From: Paraburkholderia panacisoli
GTDB lineage: Bacteria > Pseudomonadota > Gammaproteobacteria > Burkholderiales > Burkholderiaceae
NCBI RefSeq assembly: GCF_008369935.1
Contig: NZ_VTUZ01000001.1
Coordinates: 248,001-312,000 of the forward strand
Direction of reading: 5' to 3'
Length of the DNA: 64,000 nucleotides
Part shown: positions 61,630 through 64,000 of the stretch, one piece after another
How positions within the stretch are numbered: the stretch's first letter is position 1
How the letters are laid out: every line of letters starts with the position of its first letter
Made by a program: the position numbers and the translations under genes
The notes under the pieces: model-generated
What the model saw: only the letters and a program-made list of their open reading frames with translations
The model's database searches: none
Told to the model about the DNA's origin: nothing

Positions 61630-62436
61630 CTAGCTGTGCTGGCCACGCGAATGGTCGTGCGGCGCTTGCGGCCGATAGCCGAGCGATTCGGAAATCATCA
61701 GCGCCGTCTGGCTGAGCTGCCCGAGCCAGGAGTCCTGCAAGCGGTCGGCCGGCGCCGATAACGACAGGCCCGCGACCAGCTTGCCGGTGTCGTCGTAAAT
61801 GCCGGCGGCAATACAGCGAACTCCGAGTTCCAGTTCCTCGTTGTCGCGCGCGCAAGCCTGCTGCCGCACGTGCGACAGTTCGCGCTCCAGCTTGGTCAGG
61901 TCGGTGATGCTGTTCTGCGTGTGCCCCGAAAGCCCGGTGCGCGTCGCGTAAGCCCGCACGCGGGTCGATTCGTCGGCGGCGAGGAACAGCTTGCCCACCG
62001 AGGTCAGATGCAACGGCGCCCGCCCGCCGATGGCCCGCACCACCTGCATGCCGGAGCGTTCGGAGTACGCGCGTTCGATATACACGATCTCGTCGCCCTG
62101 GCGCACCGACAGGTTCACGGTCTGGCCCGTCTGGCGGTGCAGTTCGCGCATCGGTGTGAGCGCCGCGTCGCGTACCGACAGGCGCGCCTTCACCAGATTG
62201 CCCAGTTCGAGCAGGCGCATGCCGAGACGGTAAGTGCCGGGGTCCGAGCGGTCGACCAGCCGGCACATCACCATATCGTTCAGGATGCGGTGCGCGGTGG
62301 ACGGATGCAGCTCCGTGCGGATAGCGAGTTCTTTCAGGCTGACCGGGTCGCTATGCGCCGCGAGTGCATCGAGCAGGCGCATCATGCGTTCGATTACCTG
62401 GATCGAAGTTTTGGGATCCGGGTTCGTATCGCTCAT
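61630..62436 (-). CDS. IclR-family transcriptional regulator
   Basis: A 268-residue regulator. The N-terminal winged helix (SIQVIERMMRLLDALAAHSD, then LKELAIRTELHPSTAHRILN) is followed by the IclR effector domain (about 85-255), with MQVVRAIGGRAPLHLTSVGK and ELELGVRCIAAGIYDDTGK. IclR proteins bind small carboxylates and control catabolic operons. The ATG at 62436 was chosen over a TTG at 62460; neither has a good ribosome-binding site. It is divergent from lutAB, so it may control lactate use, which is inference. Confidence 0.9.
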   Translation of the reverse strand: MSDTNPDPKTSIQVIERMMRLLDALAAHSDPVSLKELAIRTELHPSTAHRILNDMVMCRLVDRSDPGTYRLGMRLLELGNLVKARLSVRDAALTPMRELHRQTGQTVNLSVRQGDEIVYIERAYSERSGMQVVRAIGGRAPLHLTSVGKLFLAADESTRVRAYATRTGLSGHTQNSITDLTKLERELSHVRQQACARDNEELELGVRCIAAGIYDDTGKLVAGLSLSAPADRLQDSWLGQLSQTALMISESLGYRPQAPHDHSRGQHS

Positions 62437-62615
62437 GGGAGGAATCGGGTGGCGCGTCAAACAGCGGAAATTGATTGTATCTCGTATTGTGAAAAAAGCG
62501 AACGCGCTTCGAAGGGCTGCTCCAATTTCGTCCTATGTTCGTCCTAGGCCTTCTGGCCGTTGGTATTGTGCGCCAAACAGCGGATAATCAGGGACGTTTT
62601 CCCGAAGGAGGGCTC

Positions 62616-63344
62616 ATGCGAGTCGGATTGTTCGTCACCTGCCTGGTCGACCTGATGCGTCCCGAAATCGGTTTTTCGGTTATCAAGCTGATCGAAGGCG
62701 CCGGTTTCGAGGTGGTGGTGCCCCCCGCGCAGACCTGTTGCGGCCAGCCCGCATACAACTCGGGAGAGCGGCGCATCGCACGCGATCTCGCCGAAAAGAC
62801 CCTGCGCGAGTTCGAACAGTTCGATTACGTAGTGGTGCCCTCGGGGTCGTGCGGCGGCATGATCCGCGCGCACTATGGCGACCTGTTCGCCGACGATCCC
62901 GAACTGATGAACCGCTTCGGGCGGTTGCGCGCGAAGGTGTTCGAGCTGACCGATTTCCTCGTCAAAGTCGCCAGGGTGCAATTGCAGCCTGGCGAGTTCG
63001 CGGGCCGGGGTCAGGTGACGTACCACGACTCCTGCTCGGGTTTGCGTGAACTCGGCGTCAAGAGCCAGCCGCGCGCGTTGCTCGCGCAAGTCGGCGTGGC
63101 GGTGAAGGAGATGAAGGACTGCGAGCATTGCTGCGGTTTCGGCGGCACGTTCGCAGTCAAGTACGGCGATATTTCGACGGCGATCGTCGACGAGAAATGC
63201 GCGAATATCAGTGCGAGCGGCACCGGCACGGTGGTGCTCGGCGATCTTGGCTGCATGCTCAATATCGAAGGCCGTCTGCGGCGTACCGGAGACTCGACGA
63301 CGCGGGTGCTGCACATCGCACAGGTGCTGGCCGGCGACGTGTGA
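62616..63344 (+). CDS. lutA: L-lactate utilization Fe-S oxidoreductase subunit LutA
   Basis: A 242-residue protein of the LutA/YkgE family. It has two CCG domains: PPAQTCCGQPAYNSGE (about residues 36-50) and DCEHCCGFGGTFAVKYG (about 168-185), plus SGSCGGMI and YHDSCSGLRELG. These cysteines bind an iron-sulfur cofactor of heterodisulfide reductase type. With LutB and LutC it oxidises L-lactate to pyruvate at the membrane. The ATG at 62616 has AAGGAGGGCTC directly upstream. LutB follows 116 bp later. Confidence 0.93.
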   Translation: MRVGLFVTCLVDLMRPEIGFSVIKLIEGAGFEVVVPPAQTCCGQPAYNSGERRIARDLAEKTLREFEQFDYVVVPSGSCGGMIRAHYGDLFADDPELMNRFGRLRAKVFELTDFLVKVARVQLQPGEFAGRGQVTYHDSCSGLRELGVKSQPRALLAQVGVAVKEMKDCEHCCGFGGTFAVKYGDISTAIVDEKCANISASGTGTVVLGDLGCMLNIEGRLRRTGDSTTRVLHIAQVLAGDV

Positions 63345-63460
63345 GGGCATCGCCCGTTCGCCGCGCGCCATCTCGCACCAGCCGCGCGCCATTCATTTCA
63401 CGCTAGTCGTTCCGCGCGTTTCGTTCTGCGCGTTTCGTTTCGATTCCGCATAAGGCCGTC

Positions 63461-64000
63461 ATGCAAGTTCAATCGATGCAGTTCAAGGCTCGCGCTGGTC
63501 AGAAGCTCGCCGATCAGCGTTTGCAGCAGAACCTGACCAAGCTGTCCACCAAGTTCGTGTCGGCCCGCGCCACGGCGATGACGGCGATCGACTTTCCGGC
63601 GACTCGCGCCGCGCTCAAGGAGCGCCGCAATCGCGCACTGGAGAATCTCGACGTGTGGCTGGAAAGCTTCGAGCGCGAGGCGACCCGGCGCGGCGTGACG
63701 GTGCTGTTCGCCGAGACGACCCAGGAGGCCGCGCGGATCGTCGGCGATATTGCGCGCAAGCACGACGTGAAGAAGGTGATCAAGACCAAGTCGATGGTCA
63801 CCGAGGAAATGCGCCTGAACGAAGTGCTCGGGCAGATGGGTGTGCAGTCGATCGAAACCGATCTCGGCGAGTACATTCTGCAGATCAACGACAACGAGCC
63901 GCCGAGCCACATCATCGCACCGGTCGTCCATAAGGATAAGGACGAGATCGCCGACCTGTTCGCGAAAACCCACGGCCGGCCGCGTCTGACGGAGATTCCG
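63461..64000 (+). CDS. lutB: L-lactate utilization protein LutB, C-terminal part beyond the window
   Basis: The first 180 residues are visible, then the window ends in frame. MQFKARAGQKLADQRLQQNL, the LUD-domain segment RRGVTVLFAETTQEAARIVG, then IKTKSMVTEEMRLNEVL and GEYILQINDNEPPSHIIAP are typical of LutB. The 4Fe-4S ferredoxin domains should follow downstream. The start has AAGG 7 bases upstream. Together with LutA it indicates a lutABC lactate operon under the divergent IclR regulator. Confidence 0.93.
   Translation, partial: MQVQSMQFKARAGQKLADQRLQQNLTKLSTKFVSARATAMTAIDFPATRAALKERRNRALENLDVWLESFEREATRRGVTVLFAETTQEAARIVGDIARKHDVKKVIKTKSMVTEEMRLNEVLGQMGVQSIETDLGEYILQINDNEPPSHIIAPVVHKDKDEIADLFAKTHGRPRLTEIP

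Overview
The window is high-GC, densely packed proteobacterial chromosome. Gene content points to the Burkholderiales, most likely Paraburkholderia or Burkholderia. The supporting features are a phasin gene, a PDH operon whose E3 carries its own lipoyl domain, a glnA-ntrB-ntrC cluster with a sigma54 promoter, a YadA-type trimeric adhesin, and strong G/C bias at third codon positions. It reads as ordinary core chromosome. I see no insertion sequence, prophage, CRISPR array, rRNA or obvious genomic island. One tRNA gene (initiator Met) is present.

Layout. 1-9.4 kb: a truncated FdhF/YdeP-type molybdopterin oxidoreductase divergent from a MocR regulator, a small winged-helix protein, a secreted alpha/beta hydrolase, an SDR, a BMP-family binding protein with a nucleoside deaminase, an LprI-like exported protein and an SH3 protein with a 39-bp coding minisatellite. 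9.7-16.7 kb: a GAF-PAS-GGDEF-EAL c-di-GMP protein, a flavin disulfide reductase, a cupin, two membrane proteins and a YfcE-type phosphoesterase. 16.7-25.1 kb: proP, yggX, argA and hrpA. 25.3-33.7 kb: the YadA-like adhesin with five 192-bp repeats, a YncE-like propeller, a fatty acid hydroxylase, an EI24 protein, a CinA N-terminal-like protein and a rhodanese. 33.9-38.5 kb: the nitrogen cluster glnA-ntrB-ntrC. 38.6-49 kb: an S9 peptidase, exonuclease III, tRNA-fMet, a racemase, a cytosine deaminase-like enzyme, oligopeptidase A and folD. 48.9-58.8 kb: a FixL/FixJ-like two-component system divergent from aceE-aceF-lpd. 58.9-64 kb: phasin, PBP7-type endopeptidase, an IclR regulator and the start of a lutAB L-lactate locus.

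Functional themes. Nitrogen: GlnA makes glutamine, and NtrB/NtrC probably control it through the sigma54 promoter and NtrC-like site upstream. Carbon: the lut genes feed lactate to pyruvate, which AceE/AceF/Lpd convert to acetyl-CoA; acetyl-CoA is also the precursor of the PHB granules that the phasin coats. Surface: the adhesin and the SH3/Gly-Pro protein both carry tandem coding repeats that could vary in copy number.

I did not find a convincing undescribed multi-gene system. The better leads are small: a shared palindromic -10 box that would leave argA and hrpA nearly leaderless, a perfect 38-bp palindrome, a hairpin in the yggX leader, an orphan-looking two-component system next to the PDH operon, and PhaR-like sites bracketing the phasin promoter. 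All were read by eye without database searches.
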